Positions 10,576-21,928 of a DNA stretch of 64,000 bases are shown here, one piece after another. The position numbers were made by a program, and so were the translations under genes. Every line of letters starts with the position of its first letter. The first letter of the stretch is position 1. The notes under the pieces are model-generated. The model did not search any database and was not told the origin of the DNA. It was given only the letters and a program-made list of their open reading frames with translations. Source of the DNA: Oxytricha trifallax (Eukaryota; Ciliophora; Spirotrichea; Sporadotrichida; Oxytrichidae); the NCBI GenBank assembly GCA_000711775.1, contig ARYC01000297.1, positions 1 to 64,000 of the forward strand. The letters run 5' to 3'.

Positions 10576-11360
10576 ACAAGGATGGAATCTATAAGCATTG
10601 CAATGAAAACGGTTGAAGCTTAAGAAATGATCTATATATTTAGAAGGAAGGAAGATCTCTATCGATACCTCACTCAACATGTTAAGCATGTAACATATAC
10701 TTAATCATATACTATAGTGGGATTATTCCTTCCAAGGATAGAAGGTACCAAAATTTCATTCTTTCAAGCTAAACTCTGTGATGAGAAGAAAGCATTCAAA
10801 AACAATAAAATTAAGTTGATAGAAATACCAAACTACCCAGAGATTTCAGTCACTAATCTCTACGAGGATTCGATAAAAGATGAAGAGTTGGTAGTTTATC
10901 TTCCTAAAAAGAAACAGCTCTCTAACAAACTTTCAGAAAGGGTTTATTCTTTGGTGTTCTTGGCACTTTAAGAGAGATTTATCTCAAAGAGATCATTGAA
11001 GAAGTTCACAAGAAACGCTACTCTATTTCTCCTGAAGATTAAAAGAAACAAGGCATACTAATAAGCGAGACCTGGCTCTCGGAGCTTAAGAAGCATCAAT
11101 TCCTCTTTAGTAAGCTTTGATTCATAAACTTTGTAGGAAACCTAGAAATGTTATATCCTAATGAAAGAGCATGCAAAGATTCAGAGAGAGAGAAAGTCAT
11201 TAACTATTCATGAAGTGACCAAGAGATTTTAAAAAGATATTTAAAAGCCAGATGAAATGAATATAGATTCAGGAGCTGGTATTTAGAGAAGAAATATGGG
11301 CCCAAACAAGCCATAAGAAGAGGAGAAGAAACAGAAGCCATATCTTATTCTGGATTAATT
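10576..11360 (+). pseudogene. TBE 22-kDa-type ORF, decayed
   Basis: Segments in order: KEDLYRYLTQHV (about 10650), a possible short intron starting GTAACATATAC and ending ACTATAG at about 10715, GLFLPRIEGTKISF (10717 on), IEIPNYPEISVTNLYED (about 10820-10870), then LPKKKQLSNKLSERVYSLVF. Frame changes follow, with a basic C-terminus. The same order is seen on the minus strand of TBE-A at 16.34-15.56 kb, which supports the reading. The ORF lies between the kinase and transposase, as described for TBE. Its biochemical function is not known to me. Confidence 0.6.
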
Positions 11361-11369
11361 TAATATGTG

Positions 11370-12470
11370 AACTTATTCATTCAATTTAATCTAAAACTTA
11401 TTTATAAACATTCATTCTTCATTCTCTCGCACATACTGTTGTCTTATCTACGCTCAATCTCTTACAGCTGCTTTGAATCAAGTCTGCTGTATCGATGGAC
11501 AAGTCTTGCATAAGTTGATATAGCAGCAGCTTCTTGTAATGTCTTGATTTAAATCCAGTAGAATTCTATTCCATTAAATTAAGGGCTATAAGGAACGTTG
11601 TAAATTGGAGTAATGTTTAGGTCTTATTAAGCTTTCTTAGACTCCTTAGTTTTATTAACTGAGAGCTTTTCAACAAATAAGATGATCTCTTGATCTTTTT
11701 ATTTGTCTCTAAGCTTATGTAAGTATTCTATGTACTACTCTCGCTTAATAAAGCGATGATAAATCACATAATTTTCTAAGCCTGAATCTTCGCTAATACT
11801 AGCTAAAATTGCATGGGTAAAACTTTCACTTTTTAGTCATGAACTTCTATATTATCATTCTACTTGTACCATAACTTATTAATAAAGGTGTTTAATGTAA
11901 ACACTGCTTCATCAGCGTGTATGAACTTGATGTTATTAGTAATAGCTCTCTGCATTTAATCATATATATATATAGTTTAAATTATTACTATAAAATGGCA
12001 CTGTAAAATCAATCACTCTGTTAAAAGTCTTGAAAGTAATACGATTTCTTCTATAAATATTGGCTATAGTTTAAGGAGAGATACGCATATCAAGAAACTT
12101 GCGATGAAACATCACAGCTCGCTAGTCTAATGGAAAGTGTGCTCAATACTTTAAAGCCTTCGAGTCGCAGAGGAAGTCAATATGAGCCTGAGAAAAAATT
12201 TATTTTCTTGCAGGATGCGTTCAAGAATCAGAATTATAATGCTAAACAGCTAGCAAGCAGTGATACCTAACAGTTGAGGCACTCTTGCGTAATAACTTTG
12301 CTATAGCTGCATAATTTAGTACAGGTTTGGATAGTCTATATTAATACTTGTACCATACCTAAGCTTAAGAAGTAAATCTAAATATTACTCATCATATATA
12401 GACCTTAAATTTCGCTAATTTCTATTTCTCATTTTGCAAATTGGCCTAATTTTTCTACTAACCCCAATAT
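11370..12470 (-). pseudogene. TBE 42-kDa-type DDE transposase, decayed
   Basis: On the minus strand the signature NVPYSPQFNGIEFY is read at about 11600-11560, with the catalytic Glu retained (NGIE). An HADEAVFTL-type block (first Asp) lies near 11930-11900. Upstream is the RYSxRFLDMRIS region at about 12100. The frame is broken several times and stretches are missing. It reads away from the right terminus of TBE-b, which begins about 60 bp beyond its 5' end. It belongs to the IS630/Tc1-like TBE transposase family. Confidence 0.65.
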
Positions 12471-12530
12471 GACCTCAACTATACTCTACAAATCAAAGCA
12501 CTTATAAACCTCACTAAGGGGTTTTGGAGT

Positions 12531-13884
12531 ATAGAATTTATTAACAAGCAAATAAAAATAAGTTATTGTAAATATAAGAAACTTTTTTTATAATTATAAC
12601 TGTTTTTATGACTAATCCTGAAGGATTGTCATTTTTAATTGAAAATTTTTAAATATGATAATTTTCGGAAGATATTTCATTTTATAAAATTAGATTAATT
12701 ATTTGATTTTCATAGAAATTTATAATGTCTCTCAAACCCCTCATATTTGTAATAATAATTTTTAATTAAATAAATTTTCATAGCTATTTAAATTGCTTTA
12801 ATAGCTAAATAAATTCTAATATAACTAGCCTCAACCTTCCCAGTTACAAAAATATAAATATATATATATTTACATACATTTATAAATTTATTTGAAAAAT
12901 AAAATAATTCTCTTCCATTTCCTTAAATATTTTTTGTAAAGTAATTTTTCATATTTTAATTAAAAAAATTAAATGGATTTAACATTAAATCAGCTATTTA
13001 TTGTTTTTAATTGCATTATTTTTTTTAAAAAAGTAACAAATATCAAATCCAGTCTAAACCAGAATTGAAAATCAAATCTTAAATCCATAAATAGAGATTG
13101 TTTTTATTTTAAAATATCAAATAAACATATATAGGATTAATTTTCTAAAACTAAAATTAATCAAATTAATTCGTTAAAACAATTCATTTCTCAAATTATA
13201 ATCTGGTTTGTTGATAAATAGACTGAAATATATTATAATTTATTCTCCCTGATACTTGTAATATAAAATTGTAGACAATTGGGGAATAAAGCAAACAATA
13301 ATATTAAAATTCTTCTCCTCTCTGATGTAACTGGCTCTAAGCCAGCCCATTTATTCAAGGATTTATATTTTTGAGGTAAGTACGATTGATCTCATTACCA
13401 AAATTAAAAGATCTTGCCCAGATACCGCTTATACATATAAATTAAGCCTTCTTTTTTATTTACCTCTTTAGATTCCAGCTTCACCATCTTGAATGCTCCC
13501 AGTTGATCATGGAGTGTTAATTGACCAATAAATGTGGAGGGAGAAGGGGATAGAAGCAGATTATATTTATATAAGATTAGAAAACACTTAATTAGAGGTT
13601 AAGAATATTATCAAAAAAGATTTAGCTAATTGTTTTAATTAAGTTTATGATAGCTGAATCACAATATTTAGCAAATATATTTTAGAAAAAAATCATTAAT
13701 AATTGATTTTTACATCATAAATACAAAATAATATTGCAAATGTTATTTTAAATTAGAAAAAAATTATATAAAGAGACTAGTTAGAAATCGTAAATGGATA
13801 TGTAGAAAATGAGTCAGTCTAGCCAAAATTACATTATACCTAGCTTATCTGATGTTTTTCAACCATTTAATAATCACCTTAAAC
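12531..13884. repeat. Block A segment between TBE-b and the nested TBEs
   Basis: AT-rich, no gene found. Parts match block B at about 48060-49199 with indels, most clearly 13780-13884 against 49085-49199 (GACTAGTTAGAAATC, GAGTAGAAAATGGGTCAG-like and CAACCATT...CACCTTA). Confidence 0.55.
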
Positions 13885-14039
13885 ATTTAAAACCCCAAAA
13901 CCCCTTGTTGAGATTTATAAATACTATAATATTTAGGGTATAGTTGGATTCTAATTAGGGTTAGTTGAGAAAAAGCAGGATCTATGCATGAATTATATGT
14001 ATTAAACGAATATTAGTTTATTTTAATTAAATATATTTA

Positions 14040-14373
14040 GTCTATTTATCTTTGTGGCAACTCCTGAACTTAGCTCTCTTTAGTGTTTCAAGTATATCTG
14101 CTATTAATAATCTTGGATATGATGGAGCTCTTTCTATGATAATCTCAACTATCTTCTTAATAGTAAAATTCTTCTTTTTTTATATGTTTATCAGTCAAAC
14201 TTATTGTACATTTATTTTGCTTTGTTCCTTAGTAAGATATACTTTCCAAATTGCACTCTAAGAATATAGTTGCTAACTCCCAGCTAAACCAAGCCATTAA
14301 TCCACTTCTCTCAGATTGTGAAGTACTCAGATGTGCTTATACATTAGCTAAGATAAATATTTCTTGCCTTATT
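14040..14373 (-). pseudogene. Kinase C-lobe fragment of outer TBE-C
   Basis: Minus-strand reading GTSEYFTIQEKWINGL aligns with GTSAYNPQRKDWRDGD of the 57-kDa-type protein at 18.0 kb, followed by a charged helical tail. Position and orientation match TBE-b 8640-8960. The fragment stops where the inner TBE begins (CAAAAACCCCAAAACTC at 14374). Confidence 0.5.
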
Positions 14374-14512
14374 CAAAAACCCCAAAACTCTTTCAGTAGT
14401 TTGATTGAGTTTTTTATTGATAAAAGTAGACTATTAAGGCATACTTTATTTGGGTTTTAATAGGGTTTATGTAGGGGTTTTATGTTTAAATATTAGTAAT
14501 TTAAGTGAGTAT

Positions 14513-15543
14513 ATGCGAGGTTTGGGGTCAGTTTATGATAGTGAGTATATAGATTTATTGTTATTGTTTAAGTTGCGTTATGGATGTGATGAGTATAGTG
14601 AATAGCTCTAGCCTGTTCTGAATAATACATCTATTGCAAGACTGCTCCATAAATATCCTGCAACTGCGAGGTCTCATTGTCTATTAGCATTGAATTTAAA
14701 GAGACAGCAGCTTAATTCTAAGCCTATAGATCTCTAAAATTTTAGTAGCATCATATCGATTATCTAATTAATGATAAGATTCTTAAATACTGGGCTCACT
14801 TCTCTCTGGCTTAGAGAGCTGTGATGTTTCATCGCGAATTTCCTGAGCTTCATATCTCTGCTTAATCTATAGCGAACATATATAAAAAAAAACGGAATAT
14901 CTTACAAGACAGTCAATCGCATTAAGAGTTATAAGACTAATTTAAATTATATATTCGATTAAATGCTGAGGTCTTAAGAGCATAATATAAAGTTCATACA
15001 CGCTGATGAGGCACTATTCACGTATAATATCTTCATATCGAGGTCTTGGTTTAAGAGGTACAGCAACATAGAAAAATATGATTAAAAGGTTAAAGTTAAA
15101 CTCATGCTATTCTTGGTGGAATAAGCGAAGATAATGGCCTCGAGACTTATGTTATCCACCCTCACTCAATTAAGACTGAATAATATATTAAGTTCCTACA
15201 ATAGCTTAGAGATAAGTACGCCGACTAAGAGATTATTCTGTTTGTAGATAACTTATCTGTCCACAAAACTAAAGACTCAGGAAAGGAATATGAAAGGCTT
15301 AACATAGCACCTGTATTTAATGTTCCCTACAGTCCTCAGTTCAATGGAATTAAAATATATTGGGGCCTATTAAAAGGCCACTACAATAAACTTCTGCCAT
15401 ATCATTTGATGCATAATCTGAAGATAGATACTGTAGATTTTATTAAAAGTGCTGCTAAAAGAGTCAGTGATGAGAAAGCTAAAGTGTGCGCAAGAGAAGG
15501 GAGATTTTGTGTTTATAAATAAATATTAGATTTAAACGAATGA
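14513..15543 (+). pseudogene. TBE 42-kDa-type transposase (TBE-A), catalytic Glu lost
   Basis: It starts at ATG 14513 (MRGLGSVYDSEYIDL) and ends at TGA 15541-15543. Motifs: FIHADEALFTYN (first Asp, about 14995), LFVDNLSVHKTK (second Asp, about 15240), NVPYSPQFNGIKIYWGLLKGHYNK (about 15320-15390). In the third block the Glu of NGIE is Lys (codon AAA), so the DDE triad is broken. Two or three frame changes (about 14800, 14980, 15110) are needed. C-terminal region VSDEKAKVCAREGRF is clean. Same family as the remnants at 11.4-12.5 and 18.9-20.0 kb. Confidence 0.75.
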
Positions 15544-15554
15544 ATAAGTTCACA

Positions 15555-16340
15555 TATTAAATTTGCCCGTAAAGGCATTTGGCTTTTCTTCCTCTTAAAG
15601 CTTGCTTGGGCCTATGTCTTCTCTTAGTGCCAGCTCCTGCATCTATATTCATCTCGTCTGGCTTTTATAAATCTTTGAAGAGCCTCTTACTCAATTCATG
15701 CTTTACTTGAGACTTTCTCTCTCTGTTTAATTTGCTGCGCCCTTTCATCAAATATATAGCAGCAGTGCCAGGTTTTTCTATAAAGTTAGAAGACTAAGGT
15801 TACTTGAAATGAACGGATGCTTCTGCAGTTCCTACAGTTTGGAGTCACTGATTTTAATCTCTATTTCTCTTTTTATTCAGGAGAGATACTGTATCGTTTC
15901 TTATGGCTTCTTAAATAACTTCATTTAATTACTCGGGTTTCAGAGTTGCAAGAACACCAAAGAAGAAGTTTCTCTCTGGCAACTTATTAGAGAGCTGTAG
16001 CTTTGATGGAAGGTAGAGAGCTACGTCCTGATCATTCATAGCATCGTCATAAAGGTTTGTCACTGATATTTCAGGGTAGTTAGGTATCTCTATCATCATT
16101 GTTTCATTAGTTATAAATGCTTTTTAATCTTATCTTAGCAAATCCTTTAAAAACGAGATTTTAGTTCCTTCCTGGGTTGGCAAAAACAATCCAACTATCA
16201 TGAAAATATTAATCTTAGTTAAGATCTTACCTTGCATACTAAATATCTATAGAGGTCCTCTTTACTTCGAAATTTTCCTATTAAATCTTGAGATTATATT
16301 CTCTTCATTGTATCATTCATAGATTCCATCTTGGTTCCAG
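15555..16340 (-). pseudogene. TBE 22-kDa-type ORF (TBE-A)
   Basis: Minus-strand start MNDTMKRI near 16325. KEDLYRYLV is followed by a possible intron (GTAAGATC ... CATGATAG, 36 bases) at the same place as in TBE-b. Then GLFLPTQEGTKISF, IEIPNYPEISVTNLYDD, LYLPSKLQLSNKLPERNFFF and a basic C-terminus with KRRHRPKQALRGRK. Internal TGA/frame changes occur in the C-terminal half. The shared intron-like gap in two copies suggests it is original, although the splice phase does not fit perfectly in either. Confidence 0.65.
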
Positions 16341-17100
16341 TTTCTTTAAATTTTTATGAAATTTCAAAGTATAGAAATCCATTCTGGACTTACTAAAATT
16401 TTACTACTAAATAGGAATATCCACTTGGAGGTCAACCTGAATCAGATAAATAGGTATAGATGAGGAACTTTCTCTAAGTTTCAGAGTTTGACTTCCATTT
16501 TAATCAAACTTTCTCCATTAAATTGCTCCTAATAATAATTAATTTAATTAGATGGTGCTCCTAATATATTTAAAACTTAATAAGGAGGTTTAATTAAAGT
16601 TCAAAACCATATTAGGAGGTACATTAAAAAAATAAAATTTTAAAACTTCCCCTCCTAATTTTGCGAGAACAAAATTATGAGAATCACCTAACTTAACAAA
16701 ACATATTTAGGTACATTTTAATATATAAAATGAATGAATTAGTAAATAAAGTATAACAAAATTTAAGAAAATTTAAAATAATTTCACGCACTCTGTTCTT
16801 ATCAAACATATCTAAATCTTTGAGGATTCGCTCTTACTTTTGTTTAAAGGTAGAATTTATACATATTATATAACTATAAATAGTATTTATAAAATGAGCG
16901 GTAACTTACTTAGAAAAGCGGCATTGATTGGCATTAGCCAGCAAAAACTTTCTTTCATTAATCAAAAGAAAATTGAGATTTGCGATGCCTCTACCTAATA
17001 TGAACCTGAAATTTTCTTACCTTAGGTCTCATATTTTAATAGCAATTCAATTGTAAAATAGATATGCAAAGCTAAGAAATATAATGTAAGTACCAATAAA
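16341..17100. other. TBE-A intergenic region with CCTCCTAATA-type repeats
   Basis: Between the divergent 22-kDa-type and kinase genes. At 16520-16650 there are several direct and inverted copies of CTCCTAATA / TAATTAGGAGG. No coding sequence. A shared bidirectional promoter region is plausible but not shown. Confidence 0.35.
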
Positions 17101-18318
17101 AATGGTTGAAGAGGAGGAAGAGAAAAAAGAAATAAAGATAGATAATTTTTGTGAAGAGTGTTAGAGGGGCTTTACTTATAAATCTGCTCTCAAACGTCAT
17201 ATTTTAGAGCAGAATGCTAACAAATCCAAGCTCTATCTTAAGCATGATAAGATAGATTGAAAATGTTTCTGCCCTTACTGTAATAAGTAATACAATCATT
17301 CAAGAGATCTAAAAGTTAACCTCGAAAAACACCATAGTAAGAAGTTTGAAGTCATAGATCCTTAGATTGGTGAAGTATTTCTTTAGAAAAGAAAGCCAAG
17401 ACCCTTTAGAATCTTTGGAGCAAAGAGTTAAGAAAGAGATTAAACTCATTAAAGCAGTGAGAATCTCCCTTCCTCTGAGATAGTAAAAATTACTCTCAAG
17501 ATTCATGCACTCAATCTTCCAATATTTAATATAATTGGCCTAACTGAGTGTAAAGAAAGTTATCTTATCCTTGAGGATATATTTGAGAAAAAATTCATAA
17601 CTGATAAGCAGTTTGCTTATAAAATTTATCCTTTCAATTACTTTAAATGTGATGACAAGTATCAAATAGAGTTTACATCTAGTACTCAAGCAAAGTTTAC
17701 AAGTGTAGTTACTTAATCAAGCTAGATGCTGTTTTCCTTGCCAAGGATCATGTTGCTTTCAGACTCCCACTCTATAAAATGACCCTAAGAGATATCATAA
17801 TAAATCAAAGGAATCATAAGTAACAAGGAAAAATACCAACTCAGACCATATAAGGTATTAAAGGGCTTCACAAGTTAGGGTTTCTTCACAGAGATTTGAA
17901 GCCATAAAATATAACTCTAAACTTTTCACCATTAAGAGTAGCAATAATCAATTTCAACAGACCCTAAAGAGTGGAAGTATAAATGCTTGGAACTGTAATG
18001 GGAACTTCAGCCTATAATCCATAAAGAAAAGACTGGAGAGATGGAGACTTTTAGTGGGATGTTTGGGCTTTAGCAGCAATAACAATAGATGGCGATATGC
18101 CTCGCAACGATTACTACTTTACATTTTGCGAGAAAGATGCTAATCAAAGGATAAAGCAATTTATAGAAAGAAATAGAGTCTCTCATTCAATGAAACATAT
18201 GGCAGAGTCAATAATAATAAAAACAACTCAAGATCAGACATATCAATAGAGCAGGTAGAGTATTGGTGAAGTAAGATAAACTTCAGACTCTTCCACATTA
18301 TCCAAAAGCACATTTTGA
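17101..18318 (+). pseudogene. TBE 57-kDa-type zinc finger/kinase protein (TBE-A)
   Basis: From ATG 17101: acidic start (MVEEEEEKKE), a C2H2-like finger CEECQRGF...LKRHILEQ, then a second finger CFCPYCNKQYNHSRDLK...HHSKK (about 17265-17340). A TGA interrupts the frame at about 17260. A basic linker leads to the kinase region: YKMTLRDIIIN, IQGIKGLHKLGFLHRDLKPQNI (about 17850-17920). The DFG-equivalent reads INFN, then GTSAYNPQRKDWRDGDFQWDVWALA. It ends at TGA 18316-18318. HRDLKPxN is intact, but loss of the DFG Asp would abolish normal metal binding. One more frame change lies at about 17710. Zinc finger plus kinase is the known architecture of the TBE 57-kDa ORF. Confidence 0.8.
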
Positions 18319-18441
18319 GTGATTAAATTAAATACAATAACTATCAATTTCACATTAAAACCTATTAATAACCACAACCCCAAACAAATTCCCTACAAAT
18401 TAAAGCACTTATAAACCTAATTAAGGGGTTTTGGAGTTTTA

Positions 18442-18920
18442 AATGAAAGATGAAGAATTAATTGATTCCCTTAAGAAACAGTTCTTTAAAAAAAATTTAG
18501 AAAGTTTTTCTTTGGTATTTTTGATGCTTTGAGAGAATTTCCTTGGAGAAATAGTTGAAGAAGCTGAAAAAAAACGCTATTCTATTTTTCCTGAAGATTT
18601 AAACAAGCATGATTTATAAAAAAGAGAGGCCTGGTTCGCTTAGTTTAAATAGCAACTCTATCTCTCTAGTAGGCTTTGATTAATAATTTTGTAGATGGTA
18701 TAATTTGAATGAAAAATGATGCAAAGGTCCACGGAGAGAGGAAGTCATAGAATATTCATGAAGTGAGCAAGAGATTTTAAAAATGTTTAAAAGCGAGATG
18801 AAATGAACATTGATGCTGGAGCTTGTACTAAGAGAATAAATTTGGGTCCAAGCAAGCCATAAGAAGATGAGTAGAAAGAGAAGCCAAATCCTTATCTGGG
18901 TTAATTTAAAATGTGAACTA
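18442..18920 (+). pseudogene. 22-kDa-type ORF fragment of outer TBE-C
   Basis: DNA from GAAAGATGAAGAATTAATTG onward aligns with TBE-b from 10885 (AAAAGATGAAGAGTTGG). The N-terminal half is absent because the inner TBE abuts here. Frameshifted throughout. Confidence 0.6.
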
Positions 18921-18924
18921 ATTC

Positions 18925-19960
18925 ATTCATTTAAATCTTAAACTTATTAATAAACCTTCATTCTTCCTTCACTTTCATAAGCTGTTGTCTTATCTACGCT
19001 CGCTCTCTTGCAACTACTTTGTATTAAGTCTACTGTATCATTTGTTAAATCAAGCATTAGATTATTCAACAGATATTTCTTGTAGTGAGTCTAGATTTAA
19101 TTCCAGGTAGAATTCAATTCCATTAAATTAAGGGCTAAAAGGAACGTTGTAAACAAGAGTTCTATTTAACTCTTCATAAGCTTTCTTAGACTCTATAGTC
19201 TTATGAAAAGAGAAATTATCAACAAACAGAATGATCTCTTTCTTGTTGTACTTATCTCTTAGCTTATGTAGAGTTCTTTGAACTACTATCGCTTATATTG
19301 CGAGGGCGAATCACATAACTTTCAAAGTCATATCTTCACTACCAGCTAAAATCGCGTGAGTTCCTACCTTATACTTTCTAGTCTTAGACTTCTATATTAT
19401 CATATTTATTGTAGCATAACTTTTTTATAAAGGAATTGAAGGTGAATACAGCTTTGTCAGCGTGTATGAACTTTATTTTATTGCCAATAGCCCTTTGCAT
19501 TTAATAATACATATAGTTTAAATTATTACATTTAAATGTAATTTTAATCTCTCTCTTTACTTTGTTGAATGTCTTAAAAATAATACCATTTCGTCTATAA
19601 ATATTGGGAATAGTATAAGGAGAGATACGCATGTCAGGAGACTTTCGATAAAACATCTCAGCTCGCTATTTAACTGAAAAGTGTGCCCAATACTTTAAAG
19701 TCTTAGAGTCACAAAGGCAATCAATATGAGTCTGAGTAAACTATTTTTTCTTGTTGGATATTTTTACAAGTACCAGAATTATAATGCTATACAGCTAACA
19801 TTCGGTGATACCTAACAATTGAGGCACTCTTATGCAAGAGCATAACTATAGCTGCATAATTTAGCACTAGTTTGACTTACCTTAGCTTAAGCAGTAAATC
19901 CAAATATTAATAATCATAAATATACCCTAAATATCTCTAAATTCTATTTCTCATTTTGCA
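18925..19960 (-). pseudogene. Transposase remnant of outer TBE-C
   Basis: Minus strand: KFIHADKAVFTFN (about 19470, first Asp context), a VDNFSFHKT-type block near 19230 and NVPFSPQFNGIEFYLE near 19150-19110 with Glu retained. Many frame changes. Reads away from the outer right terminus at 20056. Confidence 0.6.
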
Positions 19961-20059
19961 AATTTGTCTTATTTCTTACTAGCCCGAAATAAGACTCAAA
20001 CTATACCCTACAAATAAAATCATTAAAACATATAATTAAGGAGTTTTGGGGTTTTGATT

Positions 20060-21440
20060 AAGTGCCTCCCAAATTGTAATGTGGAATATAAATTCTGAGC
20101 ACATCTACTCAATTTTTATGAAATAATTATAATTATTTCTTTTGAGCTAATTCGAATAATAATGTTCATTTATTTAAACTTTAAAATTATCTAGGGATAA
20201 AGTGTACAAGTAGAATTGATGAGAGATGTTTTAATATATTATTTTGAGTAGGGTGCCTTTTATTAACTAATCAGAAGTTAATATTTTTATTAGAAGACTG
20301 GATTTTTATAGTTAAATGTTTTATATATGAGGCCTATTATATTAACTTAATTCAAAATAATTACATAACTTATTGCTAAATTAAAGTTCAAATTATAAAT
20401 TGTAAGATTAATTAATCTATTTCAGTTTGTTTATAAAAGCTAAAATTAATATATTTTATTATTTTTTATAAAACCTTATTTATAAATTATAAAATATAAT
20501 TTCAAAATATCTTAATACAAAAATAGCAAGAATATTTTATGTATTTATCAAATAACTTTAATAATTTCTCGTATTAAACCCATTTAATGAAATTTTAAAA
20601 TCTTTATATTAAACATCCATATTTTTAAAATTCAATTAAAAATAAATATAAAGTCAAAATACATACAATTCCTAGCATTAATAAAATGAACTTTAATATA
20701 TTCTATAATCTTAAATAAAACATTACTTTTACATGAAATAAATTCAAATATGAGTCTCATAGTCTTTTATATATGTATCACACCCCTAATACATTGTAAT
20801 ACTTAATATTATATGTATATAAATGAACTCGTGAATATTAATTAAAATAAATATATAATGGGTCATATTAATGGCAGGAAAAATTGTCTTAGTTTGCCGA
20901 TCTTTCGTTCATTTGGTAGATTGCCAGCTAGTATATTAACTAAACTTAAATATAATGCTATATACTTATTAAATATTACCTTATAGTTAACTCTAATGTA
21001 TTTAGAGCCGAAGATTATCAATTCAGATAACTTTCGTAAGCCAAATTATTATTTATTAATGATTTAATTTAATTAATTTAAAATTCTCGAATTTAATTCT
21101 GTAAGCATTATATAAAGTCTAGAATATCAAAATTGAACAAAAGAAGAGATTATCTAAATATAGATAAATCTTAATATTATAATAATATAATAATATTATT
21201 ATTAAAAAAATTATTAAAAAAAACATAAATATAAATAGCATCTGTGTTAAACAGGATTTTGGATAGTCTCTATATACTAATATATCTATTTTTTAAATCA
21301 ATAAATACCATAATAAAATAAAGTTAATTAATAGATATTTTTACTTAATTATTCATATTATAAAATATCTTAAATATATATATATATAAATATATATATA
21401 CTATATATATATATATAGATATATATATATAATAAATCAA
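20060..21440. repeat. Block A right part (paralogous to 49201-51770)
   Basis: AT-rich. Good matches to block B: GTGCCTCCCA...AATGTGGAATATAAAT at 20062 and 49203; AAATTATCTAGGGATAA at 20185 and 50501; TTTTGGATAGTCTCTATAT at 21256 and 51628. Block B has about 1.2 kb extra at 49.27-50.46 kb. No gene seen here. Confidence 0.65.
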
Positions 21441-21655
21441 TTAAATCAAACAGACTATTAAGGTGCCTTTTAAATTGTTCTATTAATTCAAACAAATTTT
21501 TAAGGTGCCATTCCATTGTTCTATTAAATCAAACAGACTATTAAGGTGCCTTTTAAATTGTTCTATTAATTCAAACAAATTTTTAAGGTGCCATTCCATT
21601 GTTCTATTAAATCAAACAGACTATTAAGGTGCCTTTTAAATTGTTCTATTATATT
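21441..21655. repeat. 84-bp tandem repeat built of two related 42-bp units
   Basis: Two and a half copies. Each has a half with CAGACTATTAAGGTGCC and a half with CAAATTTTTAAGGTGCC, both ending in TTGTTCTATTA. Block B has only one unit here (about 51765-51812), so the array expanded after the duplication. Confidence 0.8.
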
Positions 21656-21928
21656 TTTTATTTTATTCCAGAAAATTATCCGTCAATATAATATAATTTA
21701 TTTATTTCTAAGCATTCTATAAACCTTCCTATATCACACATCCTAAGCAAATATATGGATTATTACTTTTTTAAATCGTTAATGAAGTTATAAAATTCTT
21801 AAGATCCTATTTTAGTAATTTTTTCTCTCTCATAAGTTAATTTTATATAATATTTATATAAACATAATAAGTCGAATATTTAAAGTAAAAGTGAGGTTAT
21901 ATTTATAATACTTAATTACAAATATATT

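Larger units (their letters stand above)
8479..12530. mobile_element. TBE transposon, complete length but decayed (TBE-b)
   Basis: The right terminus is AAGGGGTTTTGGAG at about 12515-12530, preceded by AAAGCACTTATAAACC. The left terminus is a degenerate CAACCCAAATCCTC at about 8482, followed by the same TATAAGTGCTTTGATTTG in inverse complement. Length is about 4.05 kb, as known for Oxytricha TBEs (about 4.1 kb). Gene order left to right is zinc finger-kinase (minus), 22-kDa-type ORF (plus), 42-kDa-type transposase (minus). All three are broken by frameshifts. Inserted in block A; block B lacks it at about 47998. A clear 3-bp duplication could not be read because the flanks have diverged. Confidence 0.85.
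14374..18441. mobile_element. Inner TBE transposon (TBE-A), about 4.07 kb
   Basis: The left end is CAAAAACCCCAAAACTC at 14374. The right end is AAGGGGTTTTGGAGTTTT ending about 18440, preceded by AAAGCACTTATAAACC as in TBE-b. Its length is that expected for a complete TBE. Order: transposase (plus), 22-kDa-type (minus), zinc finger-kinase (plus), that is, opposite to the outer element. The bases next to the two ends (ATT on the left, AAT on the right) do not agree. This fits loss of outer-element DNA at the junction. Confidence 0.75.
13888..20056. mobile_element. Nested TBE pair; outer element (TBE-C) flanked by ATT duplication
   Basis: The outer left end is TAAAACCCCAAAACCCC at 13888. The outer right end finishes GGGGTTTTG at 20056. 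ATT flanks both (13885-13887, 20057-20059). Block B carries the unoccupied site at about 49198-49200: CACCTTATACATT runs directly into AAGTGCCTCCC, as the two flanks do here when the insert is ignored. TBEs are known to duplicate a 3-bp ANT site. Outer sequence present: kinase C-lobe (minus, 14.04-14.37 kb), 22-kDa fragment and transposase (18.44-20.0 kb). About 1.9 kb of its middle is missing at the place where the inner TBE sits. Confidence 0.85.

Noticed and set aside
14052..14460. Two plus-strand ORFs with hydrophobic stretches at the start of the nested TBEs
   Set aside because: They are opposite-strand shadows of the kinase C-lobe fragment and the inner TBE terminal region.
21471..21655. 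CRISPR array
   Set aside because: The repeat has no unique spacers; it is a simple 84-bp tandem repeat.
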